Positions 25,401-33,506 of a stretch of 64,000 nucleotides of DNA are shown here, piece by piece. The position numbers were made by a program, and so were the translations under genes. Each line of letters opens with the position of its first letter. Positions within the stretch are counted from its first letter, which is position 1. The DNA comes from Candidatus Rickettsiella viridis (GTDB lineage Bacteria; Pseudomonadota; Gammaproteobacteria; Diplorickettsiales; Diplorickettsiaceae). The notes beneath the pieces are model-generated. The model saw only the letters and a list, made by a program, of their open reading frames with translations, searched no databases and was not told the origin of the DNA. The stretch spans positions 1 to 64,000 of the forward strand of contig NZ_AP018005.1 of the NCBI RefSeq assembly GCF_003966755.1. Direction: 5' to 3'.

Positions 25401-27476
25401 TTATTTAATATCTAAACTTTCCAGGAAAGGCTGAATTTTCGGTGCACGCCCACGGAATTTTTTAAATAATTCTACGGCATCGATTGCACCGCCCTGCTCT
25501 AAAATTGTTTCTAAAAACGCTTGTCCTGTTGCTTGATTAAAGATACCATCTTCTAAGAATTTATAAAATGCATCGCAAGATAAAACTTCTGCCCATAAAT
25601 AACTATAATAGCCGGCTGCGTAACCACCCGCAAAAATATGTGAAAAGCCATGTTGAAATCGATTAAAAGGAATGACGGGAAAGGCATCAATTTGTTGGCG
25701 TATCCCATCCAGTAATATTTGAATTTGCGGATATCCTTTTTCAGGTTCAAACTCAGCATGTAAACGAAAATCAAATAAAGCCAGTTCTAACTGGCGCAGC
25801 AATTGTAATCCTGCTTGAAAATTTCTAGCAGCACGCATTTGTTGAATTAAATTATCAGAGAGTGGTTCACTGGTTTTATAATGACTACTAATCAAATCTA
25901 AAACAGGTTTTTCCCAGGCAAAATATTCTAAAAATTGACTCGGTAATTCCACTGCATCCCATGCGACGCCATTAATGCCAGAAACCCCTTCATAATCAAT
26001 TAGTGTGAGCATGTGTTGTAAACCATGCCCAAACTCATGGAATAAGGTTAATACTTCTTCATGAGTTAATAAGGCAGTCTGTGTAGAATCAATGGGTGGT
26101 GAAAAATTACAGGTTAAAAAAGCAATGGGTGTTTGAATTTTTCCATCGCTTAGCCGGCGGCGCGATTGATAGTCATCCATCCAAGCCCCTTCACGTTTTT
26201 CAGGTCGAGCATAGATATCTAAGTAAAATTGACCACGCAATTGTTGTTGTGCGTCAGTAATGGCGAAAAAACGTACACTAGGATCCCAAACATCGACGTT
26301 TTTAATTTCTTGTACATGCATACCAAATAAACGATGTATGAGGCCAAAAAGTCCTGTTAAGACTTTTTCCACTGGGAAGTAGCAGCGTAAAGCATCTTCA
26401 CTAATGCCAAAGTTTTTTTCTCGCAGTTTTTCTCGGTAATATAAGCTATCCCAAGGTTCTAAGGTATCTATTTTGTCGCAAACATAAGCAAATTCACATA
26501 AGGTTTTCCGTTCTGCTTTCGCTTTCGCACGAGTTGTCGCAAGAAGCTCTTCTAAAAAATGGATGACCTCTTCAGGATTTTTCGCCATTTTGTTTGAAGC
26601 AAGACTTTTTTGTGCATAATTAGCAAATCCAAGCAGTTGACTGAGCTCATGACGCAATTTAAGTATATCTAATAAAACAGGGCCATTATCATATTGAGCA
26701 TCATTGAACTCAGAGGCGCGCGTAATATAAGCTTTGTATAAAGTTTCACGTAATGCGCGATTATCCGCATGGGTTAATACTGGGAAATACGAAGGATAGT
26801 CGAGCGTAAATAAGTAGCCGTCAAGGTCTTTGTCTTTCGCGGCTTTTTCAGCGCTAGCAATCACATAATCAGGAAGGCCTTGTAACTCAGCTTTATCAGT
26901 AATCAGTTTAGACCAATTTGCTGTGGCATCTAATAAATTTTCTTCAAATTGATTTGATAGTTGGGAAAGTTGCGCTTGAATATCGCGGTATCTTTTTTGT
27001 TCTTTTTCAGGAAGATCAACGCCGCTTAAGTGGAAGTCGCGTAATTCATTATGTAGACACTTTTCTTGTGCGTAATCGAAGTGATAGTTACTATTCGCCA
27101 AAGTTTTGATCGTTTGGTAAAGCGCTTTATTTTGACCTAGCTCCGTACTATAAGCGCTAAGCAGCGGCAGGCATTCATTATAGGCCTCGCGTAATTCAGG
27201 CGTTTGTTTAACTGCATGTAAATGACTAATGGGCGACCAAAAGCGTTGCAGACAATCATTTAGATCAGCAAGTTGCTCCATTAAGCTCCAATCCAGTGGG
27301 GTTATCTCAGTCAATAGACAAGGTAAATCTTCGCGATTTTTTTTTAATATTTTTTTTAAATCTGCAACGATCGTTTCGGGATTTAGCCGGCTAAATTGGG
27401 GTAAAGTGTCCGTTATATTCTGTGCATTTGAATTTTCGGCTGTGTTCCCGCTCAACTCCCCATCCTCATGTATCAT
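25401..27476 (-). CDS. prlC: Oligopeptidase A (M3 metallopeptidase) with repeat-encoded N-terminus
   Basis: PrlC is a cytosolic zinc oligopeptidase that clears signal peptides and short peptides. The 691 residues show the M3 zinc motif LFHEFGHGLQH near residue 478 (HExxH) and the family C-terminal HIFAGGYAAGYYSYLWAEVL (20 residues). The first 21 residues, starting MIHEDGELSGN, come entirely from the dispersed repeat at 27414-27539. The native-looking part starts at TDTLPQFSRLNPE, and no methionine occurs there, so the repeat supplies the only plausible start. GGAG in the repeat lies 7 bases before the ATG. It is downstream of recX. Confidence 0.94.
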   Translation of the reverse strand: MIHEDGELSGNTAENSNAQNITDTLPQFSRLNPETIVADLKKILKKNREDLPCLLTEITPLDWSLMEQLADLNDCLQRFWSPISHLHAVKQTPELREAYNECLPLLSAYSTELGQNKALYQTIKTLANSNYHFDYAQEKCLHNELRDFHLSGVDLPEKEQKRYRDIQAQLSQLSNQFEENLLDATANWSKLITDKAELQGLPDYVIASAEKAAKDKDLDGYLFTLDYPSYFPVLTHADNRALRETLYKAYITRASEFNDAQYDNGPVLLDILKLRHELSQLLGFANYAQKSLASNKMAKNPEEVIHFLEELLATTRAKAKAERKTLCEFAYVCDKIDTLEPWDSLYYREKLREKNFGISEDALRCYFPVEKVLTGLFGLIHRLFGMHVQEIKNVDVWDPSVRFFAITDAQQQLRGQFYLDIYARPEKREGAWMDDYQSRRRLSDGKIQTPIAFLTCNFSPPIDSTQTALLTHEEVLTLFHEFGHGLQHMLTLIDYEGVSGINGVAWDAVELPSQFLEYFAWEKPVLDLISSHYKTSEPLSDNLIQQMRAARNFQAGLQLLRQLELALFDFRLHAEFEPEKGYPQIQILLDGIRQQIDAFPVIPFNRFQHGFSHIFAGGYAAGYYSYLWAEVLSCDAFYKFLEDGIFNQATGQAFLETILEQGGAIDAVELFKKFRGRAPKIQPFLESLDIK

Positions 27477-27539
27477 ATATACACTCCGGTGGCTTCGTTT
27501 TCGCGGCGCCTTGCCGAAAATCCCATTGCTGTGAGTATA
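27414..27539 (-). repeat. Palindromic start-cassette element, copy A (prlC)
   Basis: This 126-bp copy has ends TATACTC (27539 side) and GAATATA (27414 side, one mismatch to GAGTATA). In the prlC direction it contains mini-ORF MGFSARRRENEATGVYI (27526 to 27473), then GGAG, a 7-base spacer and the prlC ATG overlapping the mini-ORF stop as ATGA. From that ATG to the element end there are exactly 21 sense codons. Hairpin arms ATTTTCGGC and GCCGAAAAT are complementary. It is one of two copies bracketing recX. Confidence 0.93.
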
Positions 27540-27558
27540 GGTTTGCCATAATAATTAA

Positions 27559-28038
27559 TTAAATTTTATTGGTTGCGATACATTTTTTTATTTGATCCAG
27601 TCTAAATCCACGGTATTGCAGATAGTGAATTTGACGATGTTTTTCCTTTAAGTTTTCAGGAGACGAAGAAAATTTTTTTTCTAGCATCTTTGCTATGCAG
27701 TCCAGCCAAACCGATTCATTTTGTTGAAGCTGAGCAATAATAGTGTCTTCGTTAACACCTTGTTGACGTAATTCCGCAATGATACGGACAGGGCCATAAC
27801 CTTGCCGGATGCGATTAGCAATAAAAGCTTCGCAAAAACGTATGTCGTTTAGTAACCCTTCCTGGATTAATTGTTGTAATACAGTTTTAATGATCTCGGC
27901 CGAAATCCCTTTTTGTAATAATTTTTTTTGTAACGTTAGTTGCGTATATTCACGCCTACTTAAATAGTTCAATGCAATACTCTTCGCACTAGAATTTTTG
28001 GCGGTGTTCCCGCTCAACTCGCCATCCTCATGTATCAT
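27559..28038 (-). CDS. recX: RecA regulatory protein RecX with repeat-encoded N-terminus
   Basis: RecX binds RecA filaments and limits RecA activity. The 159 residues contain three RecX helical repeats (ALNYLSRREYTQLTLQKKL first 19, then LLNDIRFCEAFIANRIRQGYG in the second, GVNEDTI in the third). The first 21 residues, MIHEDGELSGN and so on to AKSI, are encoded by the repeat at 27977-28101 and fuse directly to ALNYLSRREY, the usual start region of RecX. No other in-frame start precedes that motif. It lies downstream of recA on the same strand, the classical recA-recX order, with the element inserted between them. Confidence 0.93.
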   Translation of the reverse strand: MIHEDGELSGNTAKNSSAKSIALNYLSRREYTQLTLQKKLLQKGISAEIIKTVLQQLIQEGLLNDIRFCEAFIANRIRQGYGPVRIIAELRQQGVNEDTIIAQLQQNESVWLDCIAKMLEKKFSSSPENLKEKHRQIHYLQYRGFRLDQIKKCIATNKI

Positions 28039-28101
28039 ATATACACTCCGGTGGCTTCGTTTTCGCGGCGCCTTGCCAAAAATCCCATTGCTGTGAGTAT
28101 A
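27977..28101 (-). repeat. Palindromic start-cassette element, copy B (recX)
   Basis: This 125-bp copy lies between recA and recX. In the recX direction it starts TATACTCACAGCAATGGG and ends GAAGAGTATT. It holds mini-ORF MGFLARRRENEATGVYI (28088 to 28035), whose TGA overlaps the recX ATG as ATGA, and GGAG 7 bases before that ATG. Arms ATTTTTGGC and GCCAAAAAT pair; copy A has C/G where this has T/A, a compensated change. Confidence 0.93.
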
Positions 28102-28162
28102 TAGTGCACTTTTCTAATGCGTTCATTAATACAAACGGTATTATTATCCACCATTGTCCAGG

Positions 28163-29203
28163 TTAATCAGCTATTTCTGCTTCAACCTCAGCCGTTTCCG
28201 GTATCGTTGGTACAGGCTTATTGATTAAACGTTCGCGTAATTGAGTTTCTAAGCTTTTATATACTTCAGGACGATCTTTAAGGAACTGTTTTACGTTTTC
28301 TTTTCCTTGTCCTATTCGATCACCTTGGAAGCTATACCAAGCGCCCGCTTTATCGATTAATCCATTGGATGTACCTAAATCAATTATTTCTCCGAGCCTA
28401 CAGATACCTTGGTTATAGAGAATTTCAAATTCCACTTGTCTGAAGGGCGGAGCTACTTTGTTTTTAACAACTTTAACCCGTGTTTCATTACCGATGATTT
28501 CGTCACCTTTTTTAATTGAGCCAGTACGGCGTATATCAAGACGTACAGATGCATAGAACTTAAGTGCATTACCGCCGGTGGTTGTTTCTGGATTACCAAA
28601 CATAACACCGATTTTCATACGAATTTGGTTAATAAAAATAACCAGTGTATTGGAGCGTTTAATATTTCCAGCTAACTTACGTAACGCTTGTGACATTAAG
28701 CGCGCTTGTAAGCCCATGTGCGAGTCGCCCATCTCGCCTTCAATTTCAGCGCGTGGCGTTAGTGCAGCAACGGAATCGACAACAATAATATCGACGGCAT
28801 TTGAGCGGACTAACATATCAACGATTTCTAAGGCTTGTTCGCCGGTATCAGGTTGCGAAACCAAAAGATCCTCTAGATCGACGCCAAGTTTACCTGCGTA
28901 AATAGGATCCAGTGCATGTTCGGCATCGACAAATGCGGCAATCCCGCCCTTTTTTTGGCATTCTGCAATGGTTTGTAAAGTGAGTGTTGTTTTACCAGAA
29001 GATTCAGGGCCATAGATTTCAATAATACGTCCGCGTGGTAATCCTCCAATGCCTAAAGCAATATCTAAACCTAATGAACCTGTTGATATGGCTTCAACAG
29101 GTACTTGAGTCGAATCTCCCAAACGCATCACGGCACCCTCACCATGCTGTTTCTTGATCTGACTTAATGCGATACTAAGGGCTTTTTTTCGGGCTTCAGT
29201 CAT
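28163..29203 (-). CDS. recA: Recombinase RecA
   Basis: RecA forms filaments on single-stranded DNA and drives strand exchange and repair. The 346 residues have Walker [11 protein letters not shown] near residue 66, [19 protein letters not shown] near 140, the L2 loop [20 protein letters not shown] (20 residues) near 193, and an acidic C-terminal tail ([10 protein letters not shown]). Length is typical. The upstream 92 bases to divergent hldE contain no CTGT-N8-ACAG LexA operator, which fits Legionella-type lineages without LexA control. recX follows in the same direction. Confidence 0.98.
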   Translation of the reverse strand: MTEARKKALSIALSQIKKQHGEGAVMRLGDSTQVPVEAISTGSLGLDIALGIGGLPRGRIIEIYGPESSGKTTLTLQTIAECQKKGGIAAFVDAEHALDPIYAGKLGVDLEDLLVSQPDTGEQALEIVDMLVRSNAVDIIVVDSVAALTPRAEIEGEMGDSHMGLQARLMSQALRKLAGNIKRSNTLVIFINQIRMKIGVMFGNPETTTGGNALKFYASVRLDIRRTGSIKKGDEIIGNETRVKVVKNKVAPPFRQVEFEILYNQGICRLGEIIDLGTSNGLIDKAGAWYSFQGDRIGQGKENVKQFLKDRPEVYKSLETQLRERLINKPVPTIPETAEVEAEIAD

Positions 29204-29295
29204 AGGGGTATACCTTTATGTCAAAAAAGTGGAGCAAAAATAGACTCTATGGCATTATCGCATAAACTAGGTAATAGTCTCTACAGTACATATTA

Positions 29296-30732
29296 ATGAA
29301 AATTCAAGTCCCTTCATTTAATTCTATTCGTGCTTTAGTGGTCGGCGATGTCATGCTGGATCGTTATTGGTCAGGTACAACATCGCGAATTTCGCCAGAA
29401 GCACCGGTACCGATTGTTCATGTTCAATCTATCGAAGAGCGTCCTGGTGGAGCGGGTAATGTTGCTTTAAATATGGCCGCTTTAGGTGCACAGGTAGATT
29501 TAATTAGTTTTTGTGGTGAGGATCAGGCGGGCGATAGTTTAGAAAAAAAACTAAGCGACGCGGGCGTTGATTGTTATTTATGTCGCATGCCTGAATTACC
29601 AACAGCATCAAAGTTACGTGTGTTGAGTTTGCATCAGCAGTTGATACGGATCGATTTTGAAGAGCCCAACTATCAGCTTGACTACGCACGATTAAAAAAA
29701 CTATTTGAGCAACGGCTTGTACATGCCGATGTGGTTATTTTATCAGATTATGCAAAAGGCTGTTTGGCGCATGTGCAAGATTTAATCCAATGCGCGCGTG
29801 TAGCTAATAAACCAGTTTTTGTTGATCCTAAGCGCAATGATTTTGAACCCTATCGAGGCGCTACGGCAATAACTCCCAATCGGCTAGAGTTTGAAGCGGT
29901 CGTAGGGTCTTGTAAAGGCGAAGAAGCTTTATTGCAAAAAGGTTTAAAGCTTTTAAAGAGTCACGATTTTCAAGCTTTGTTAGTGACGCGTGGCGAAGAA
30001 GGGATGACCTTAATTCGGAAAGAGCAACCAGAAATATATTTACCAGCATTTGCTAAGCAAGTCTACGATGTGACCGGTGCAGGCGATACAGTCATTGCTT
30101 GTTTTGCTTTAAGTTATGCGGCTACGCAAAAAGATTTAGTGCAAGCAGCACAGTTGGCGAACATCGCGGCAAGCATTGTGGTTGGGAAATTGGGTGCAGC
30201 GACGGTTAGCCCCGCAGAATTAAGACGTGCGACTCAAATGCAGCAATTCTCTTTCCATCGAGGTGTTTTGTCAGAGGCGGAGCTTAAGGTCATTGTTGAG
30301 GATGCAAAGGCACACGGCGAGCAAATTGTGATGACCGGTGGATGTTTTGATATTTTACATGCAGGTCATGTGGCTTATTTAGAGCAAGCAAAACGTTTAG
30401 GCGATCGTTTGATTGTTGCTGTCAATGATGATGCTTCAGTATCACACTTAAAAGGATCGGGACGTCCGGTTAATAACTTAGAAAAACGTATGGCGGTACT
30501 TGCGGGATTAAGTGCAGTGGATTGGGTAGTACCTTTTAGTGAGGCAACGCCCGAGCGACTCATTAAATCAATTTTGCCGGATATTTTGGCTAAAGGGGGC
30601 GATTATCAACTTAAAGATCTTCCTGAAGCAAAAATAGTAAAAGCTTATGGGGGTCAAGTTAAATTGATCGATATGGTAGAAGGCTGTTCTACTAGCCGTA
30701 TTATTTCAGCAATTAAAGAAGGTGGCGCATGA
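29296..30732 (+). CDS. hldE: Bifunctional heptose-7-phosphate kinase / heptose-1-phosphate adenylyltransferase HldE
   Basis: HldE performs two steps toward ADP-heptose for the lipopolysaccharide inner core: it phosphorylates D-glycero-D-manno-heptose 7-phosphate at C1, then adenylylates heptose 1-phosphate after GmhB action. The 478 residues comprise a PfkB kinase domain (1-320, with DVMLDRYWSG, PGGAGNVALN and the active-site DVTGAGDTV near residue 257) and a nucleotidyltransferase domain (345-478, TGGCFDILHAGHVAYL). It overlaps hldD by 4 bases (ATGA), showing translational coupling. gmhA and gmhB are not in the window. Confidence 0.97.
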   Translation: MKIQVPSFNSIRALVVGDVMLDRYWSGTTSRISPEAPVPIVHVQSIEERPGGAGNVALNMAALGAQVDLISFCGEDQAGDSLEKKLSDAGVDCYLCRMPELPTASKLRVLSLHQQLIRIDFEEPNYQLDYARLKKLFEQRLVHADVVILSDYAKGCLAHVQDLIQCARVANKPVFVDPKRNDFEPYRGATAITPNRLEFEAVVGSCKGEEALLQKGLKLLKSHDFQALLVTRGEEGMTLIRKEQPEIYLPAFAKQVYDVTGAGDTVIACFALSYAATQKDLVQAAQLANIAASIVVGKLGAATVSPAELRRATQMQQFSFHRGVLSEAELKVIVEDAKAHGEQIVMTGGCFDILHAGHVAYLEQAKRLGDRLIVAVNDDASVSHLKGSGRPVNNLEKRMAVLAGLSAVDWVVPFSEATPERLIKSILPDILAKGGDYQLKDLPEAKIVKAYGGQVKLIDMVEGCSTSRIISAIKEGGA

Positions 30733-31682
30733 TTATTGTGACGGGGGGCGCTGGTTTTATTGGTAGTAATTTGGTTAAGCAGTTAAATGTTAATTATCCG
30801 GGAATGCCTATTGTTATTGTGGATGATCTTACGCAGGGTATTAAGTTTAAAAACATCAATGATTGCATGGTTGCAGATTATCTAGATCAGCAAAATTTTC
30901 TAGAAAAAATAAAACAGAATAAATATTTTCCTAAGTTAAAGGCTATTTTTCATCAAGGTGCTTGTTCTACCACCACTGAATGGAATGGGAAGTACATGAT
31001 GGAAAATAACTTTGAATATTCAAAAGTATTATTACATTATTGTTTATCTTGGAAGATTCCCTTTATTTATGCTTCAAGTGCCTCTGTTTATGGCATGGGT
31101 CATATTTTTAAAGAAGAATTGCAATATGAAAAACCAATTAACGTTTATGCCTATTCTAAATATTTATTTGATCAGTACGTGCGAAATATTTTGCCAGAGG
31201 CAAAAAGCCAAATAGCAGGCTTACGTTATTTTAATGTGTATGGGCCGCGTGAAAACCATAAAGGAAATATGGCCAGCGTCGTGTTACATGCAGATCAGCA
31301 GCTAAGAGAAACGGGTATTATTAATTTATTTCAAGGAAATGAGGGTTATGACGATGGCGAACAACAACGTGATTTTATCTATGTCGACGATGCGGTGGAC
31401 ATTAATTTATGGTTTTTAAAGTCTAAAAAAAGCGGGATTTATAATGCAGGAACAGGACATAGTGAAAGCTTTAATGCGCTGGCCCAGGCAGTAATTGATT
31501 TTCATGGGCGGGGGGAGATTCGCTATATTCCTTTTCCAGTATCCTTGCAGGGATGTTACCAAAGTTTTACGCAAGCTGATCTTTCTAAATTAAAAGCGAT
31601 AGGGTATGCCGGATCTTTTAAATCGCTTGCTGAGGGCGTAAAAGCGTATCTTTCAACTATTCATAAAAGTATTACCATTTAA
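30729..31682 (+). CDS. hldD: ADP-L-glycero-D-manno-heptose 6-epimerase HldD
   Basis: HldD converts ADP-D,D-heptose to ADP-L,D-heptose, the donor for the lipopolysaccharide core. The 317-residue extended SDR has the nucleotide motif VTGGAGFIGSNL at the N-terminus, SSASVYG near residue 118, and the catalytic YAYSKYLFD (Tyr-x-x-x-Lys) near 140. The ATG lies inside the hldE stop region (ATGA overlap). Length is close to E. coli HldD (310). Confidence 0.97.
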   Translation: MIIVTGGAGFIGSNLVKQLNVNYPGMPIVIVDDLTQGIKFKNINDCMVADYLDQQNFLEKIKQNKYFPKLKAIFHQGACSTTTEWNGKYMMENNFEYSKVLLHYCLSWKIPFIYASSASVYGMGHIFKEELQYEKPINVYAYSKYLFDQYVRNILPEAKSQIAGLRYFNVYGPRENHKGNMASVVLHADQQLRETGIINLFQGNEGYDDGEQQRDFIYVDDAVDINLWFLKSKKSGIYNAGTGHSESFNALAQAVIDFHGRGEIRYIPFPVSLQGCYQSFTQADLSKLKAIGYAGSFKSLAEGVKAYLSTIHKSITI

Positions 31683-31753
31683 TTCATTGTTTCATTTTTT
31701 GTTTATCTCTAAACTAAAACTTCTAGTCAAAAAATTTATAAAAAGGAGTTTTT

Positions 31754-32095
31754 ATGGGTATTTATCCTTCTTTGCTAACTACTTTATTAGTTTCAGTATT
31801 AGGAACACCTGCTTTGGCAAGTCAATCTATTGATACACATGTTCATTCTTTGGCACAACAATCAACTGCGAGTTTATTGGCTCGAAATCATAAAGAGGTT
31901 ACGGCAAGTGTTAATATTAATACGGCAGATACTAAAACATTGCTTGAATTAAAAGGCGTTGGTTTGAAGCGAGCACAAACTATTATTTCTGATAGAGAAC
32001 GAAATGGTCCTTTTAAGTCCGTGGATGATTTAATGCGAGTTAAAGGGATTGGTAAAAAAACAGTTGATCAAAATCATAATAAAATAACTGTTTAA
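31754..32095 (+). CDS. ComEA-like secreted helix-hairpin-helix DNA-binding protein
   Basis: The 113 residues begin with a signal peptide (LLTTLLVSVLGTPALA) and end in a double helix-hairpin-helix domain: VNINTADTKTLLELKGVGLK near residue 53 (20 residues), FKSVDDLMRVKGIGKKTV near 88. ComEA proteins bind incoming DNA in the periplasm during transformation. With comM at 15655 this gives two competence-related genes, but the set needed for DNA uptake is not in the window. AAGGAG precedes the ATG. A strong hairpin terminator follows. Confidence 0.87.
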   Translation: MGIYPSLLTTLLVSVLGTPALASQSIDTHVHSLAQQSTASLLARNHKEVTASVNINTADTKTLLELKGVGLKRAQTIISDRERNGPFKSVDDLMRVKGIGKKTVDQNHNKITV

Positions 32096-32110
32096 ATAGC
32101 GTTTGATAAA

Positions 32111-32145
32111 TTAGAAGCAGTGGTAAAATGAATCACTGCTTCTAA
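32111..32145. terminator. Bidirectional hairpin terminator
   Basis: TTAGAAGCAGTG (32111-32122) and CACTGCTTCTAA (32134-32145) form a perfect 12-base-pair stem with an 11-base loop. AT-rich runs flank both sides. It lies between the convergent ends of the ComEA-like gene and the aldolase gene and can serve both. Confidence 0.75.
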
Positions 32146-32154
32146 TTTAATTAT

Positions 32155-33198
32155 TTAAACAAAGGCAAGCTCGGCTTCTTTATCTTCAGCTTCCATCGTA
32201 GTTTGATAGAGTCCTTTACAAGCAGCCGCATTTAATTTGGCACGTTTATAAAATGCCCGTTGCGCCGCTTTAACATTATGCGCCTTTCCGTTCCAAGTTT
32301 TTAGGGCAGGTTCTTGTAAAGCGCGACCATAAGAAAAACTTAAAAGCCAAGGTTGTTTGGCGGTTTTTAATTTATTCATGGCATTTAGATGCGCTGTTGC
32401 CTGCTCGGGTGTTTGGCCCCCAGAAAGAAAGTTAATGCTAGGTACATCTGTAGGAACAGTGTGTTGTAGGACTTTTAGTGTTGCATGGGCAACTTCATTG
32501 ATACTAGAAGGAGGCATGTGCTGATTTCCGGCAATAACCATACTGGGTTTCAGTATCATACATTTCAAAAGAATTTGATGTTTGTGTAGTTCTTCAAAGA
32601 CGGCATGTAAGGTGGCTTCACTGGCTTCTGCGCAACGTGCAAGGCTATGGTTGCCATCTATTAATAATTCAGGTTCTACAATTGGAACAAAACCATTATC
32701 TTGGCAAATATAGGCATAGCGCGCGAGTGCTTGGGCATTTGCCACTATGGCTAAGGAAGAAGGAAGGGTATTGGAAATAGTGAATACCGCCCGCCATTTA
32801 GCGAAACAAGCGCCTAAATTTTTATATATCACGAGCCTTTCGGCTAAGCCATCTAGACCTTGTGTTATTTTTTCTTTTGTATTCAGTGGAATAAGTCCTT
32901 TATCGACTTTAATTCCAGGCAGGATGCCTTGTTCGTCTAATAGATCAGGAAAAAGAACGCCTTCTCGATTGCGTTGACCTAAGGTTTCTTCATGAAGAAT
33001 GACGCCATTGATAAAGGCTTCAATTCCGGGGGTTGTAAAAAGCAATTCACGATAACTACGCCGGTTTTCTACGGTAGATTCTACGTGCAGACTAGCAAAC
33101 CGTTTTCCAATAGTAGTTTGGCTTTCATCGGCAGCTAATATTCCTTTCCCTGATGCGGCAAGTTGTAAGATAATTCCTTCAAGTTCATGGACGGCCAT
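32155..33198 (-). CDS. Class I fructose-bisphosphate aldolase (eukaryote-like)
   Basis: The enzyme cleaves fructose 1,6-bisphosphate through a Schiff-base lysine. The 347 residues closely follow the animal/plant class I aldolase: GILAADESQTTIGKRF near residue 18, FAKWRAVF near 135, the Schiff-base lysine in CMILKPSMV near 215, and FLSGGQTPEQA near 257. No zinc-binding class II motifs are present. AAGGAG lies 9 bases before the ATG. It converges on the ComEA-like gene and is divergent from the 631-residue membrane protein. Related aldolases occur in some gammaproteobacteria. Confidence 0.95.
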   Translation of the reverse strand: MAVHELEGIILQLAASGKGILAADESQTTIGKRFASLHVESTVENRRSYRELLFTTPGIEAFINGVILHEETLGQRNREGVLFPDLLDEQGILPGIKVDKGLIPLNTKEKITQGLDGLAERLVIYKNLGACFAKWRAVFTISNTLPSSLAIVANAQALARYAYICQDNGFVPIVEPELLIDGNHSLARCAEASEATLHAVFEELHKHQILLKCMILKPSMVIAGNQHMPPSSINEVAHATLKVLQHTVPTDVPSINFLSGGQTPEQATAHLNAMNKLKTAKQPWLLSFSYGRALQEPALKTWNGKAHNVKAAQRAFYKRAKLNAAACKGLYQTTMEAEDKEAELAFV

Positions 33199-33506
33199 AG
33201 TGATTGCTCCTTACATTTTTTGGCGTAGAGTATAGGACAATATAGAGATTTAAGCGGTACTTATATAAAAGACGACCTTATGTATAAGTCATTAAGTGTA
33301 CCACTATATAGGACAATACCATCAATTTCTAGTGAACCTTATTAAGTCCGGGCTTTGCAAGGCAAAATGGATTATCTGGGATTAAATAGAAGTTTTAATT
33401 TTTCGTTAAGCTAAAGCGTATACAATTAAAGTGGATGAAAGGGATTTCCACTTATAAGTATTTTCTAGAGTAACGGGAAAACGAAAATAAAACATAAGGG
33501 GCATTT
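33199..33506. other. Divergent control region with a 12-bp direct repeat
   Basis: This gene-free stretch separates the aldolase and the 631-residue protein. TATAGGACAATA occurs twice, at 33231-33242 and 33307-33318, 76 bases apart. Each is followed or preceded by related AT-rich blocks around TTAAG..GTAC..TATATA. These could be regulator sites or promoter elements; no regulator can be named. No RNA gene or open frame of note was seen. Confidence 0.4.
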
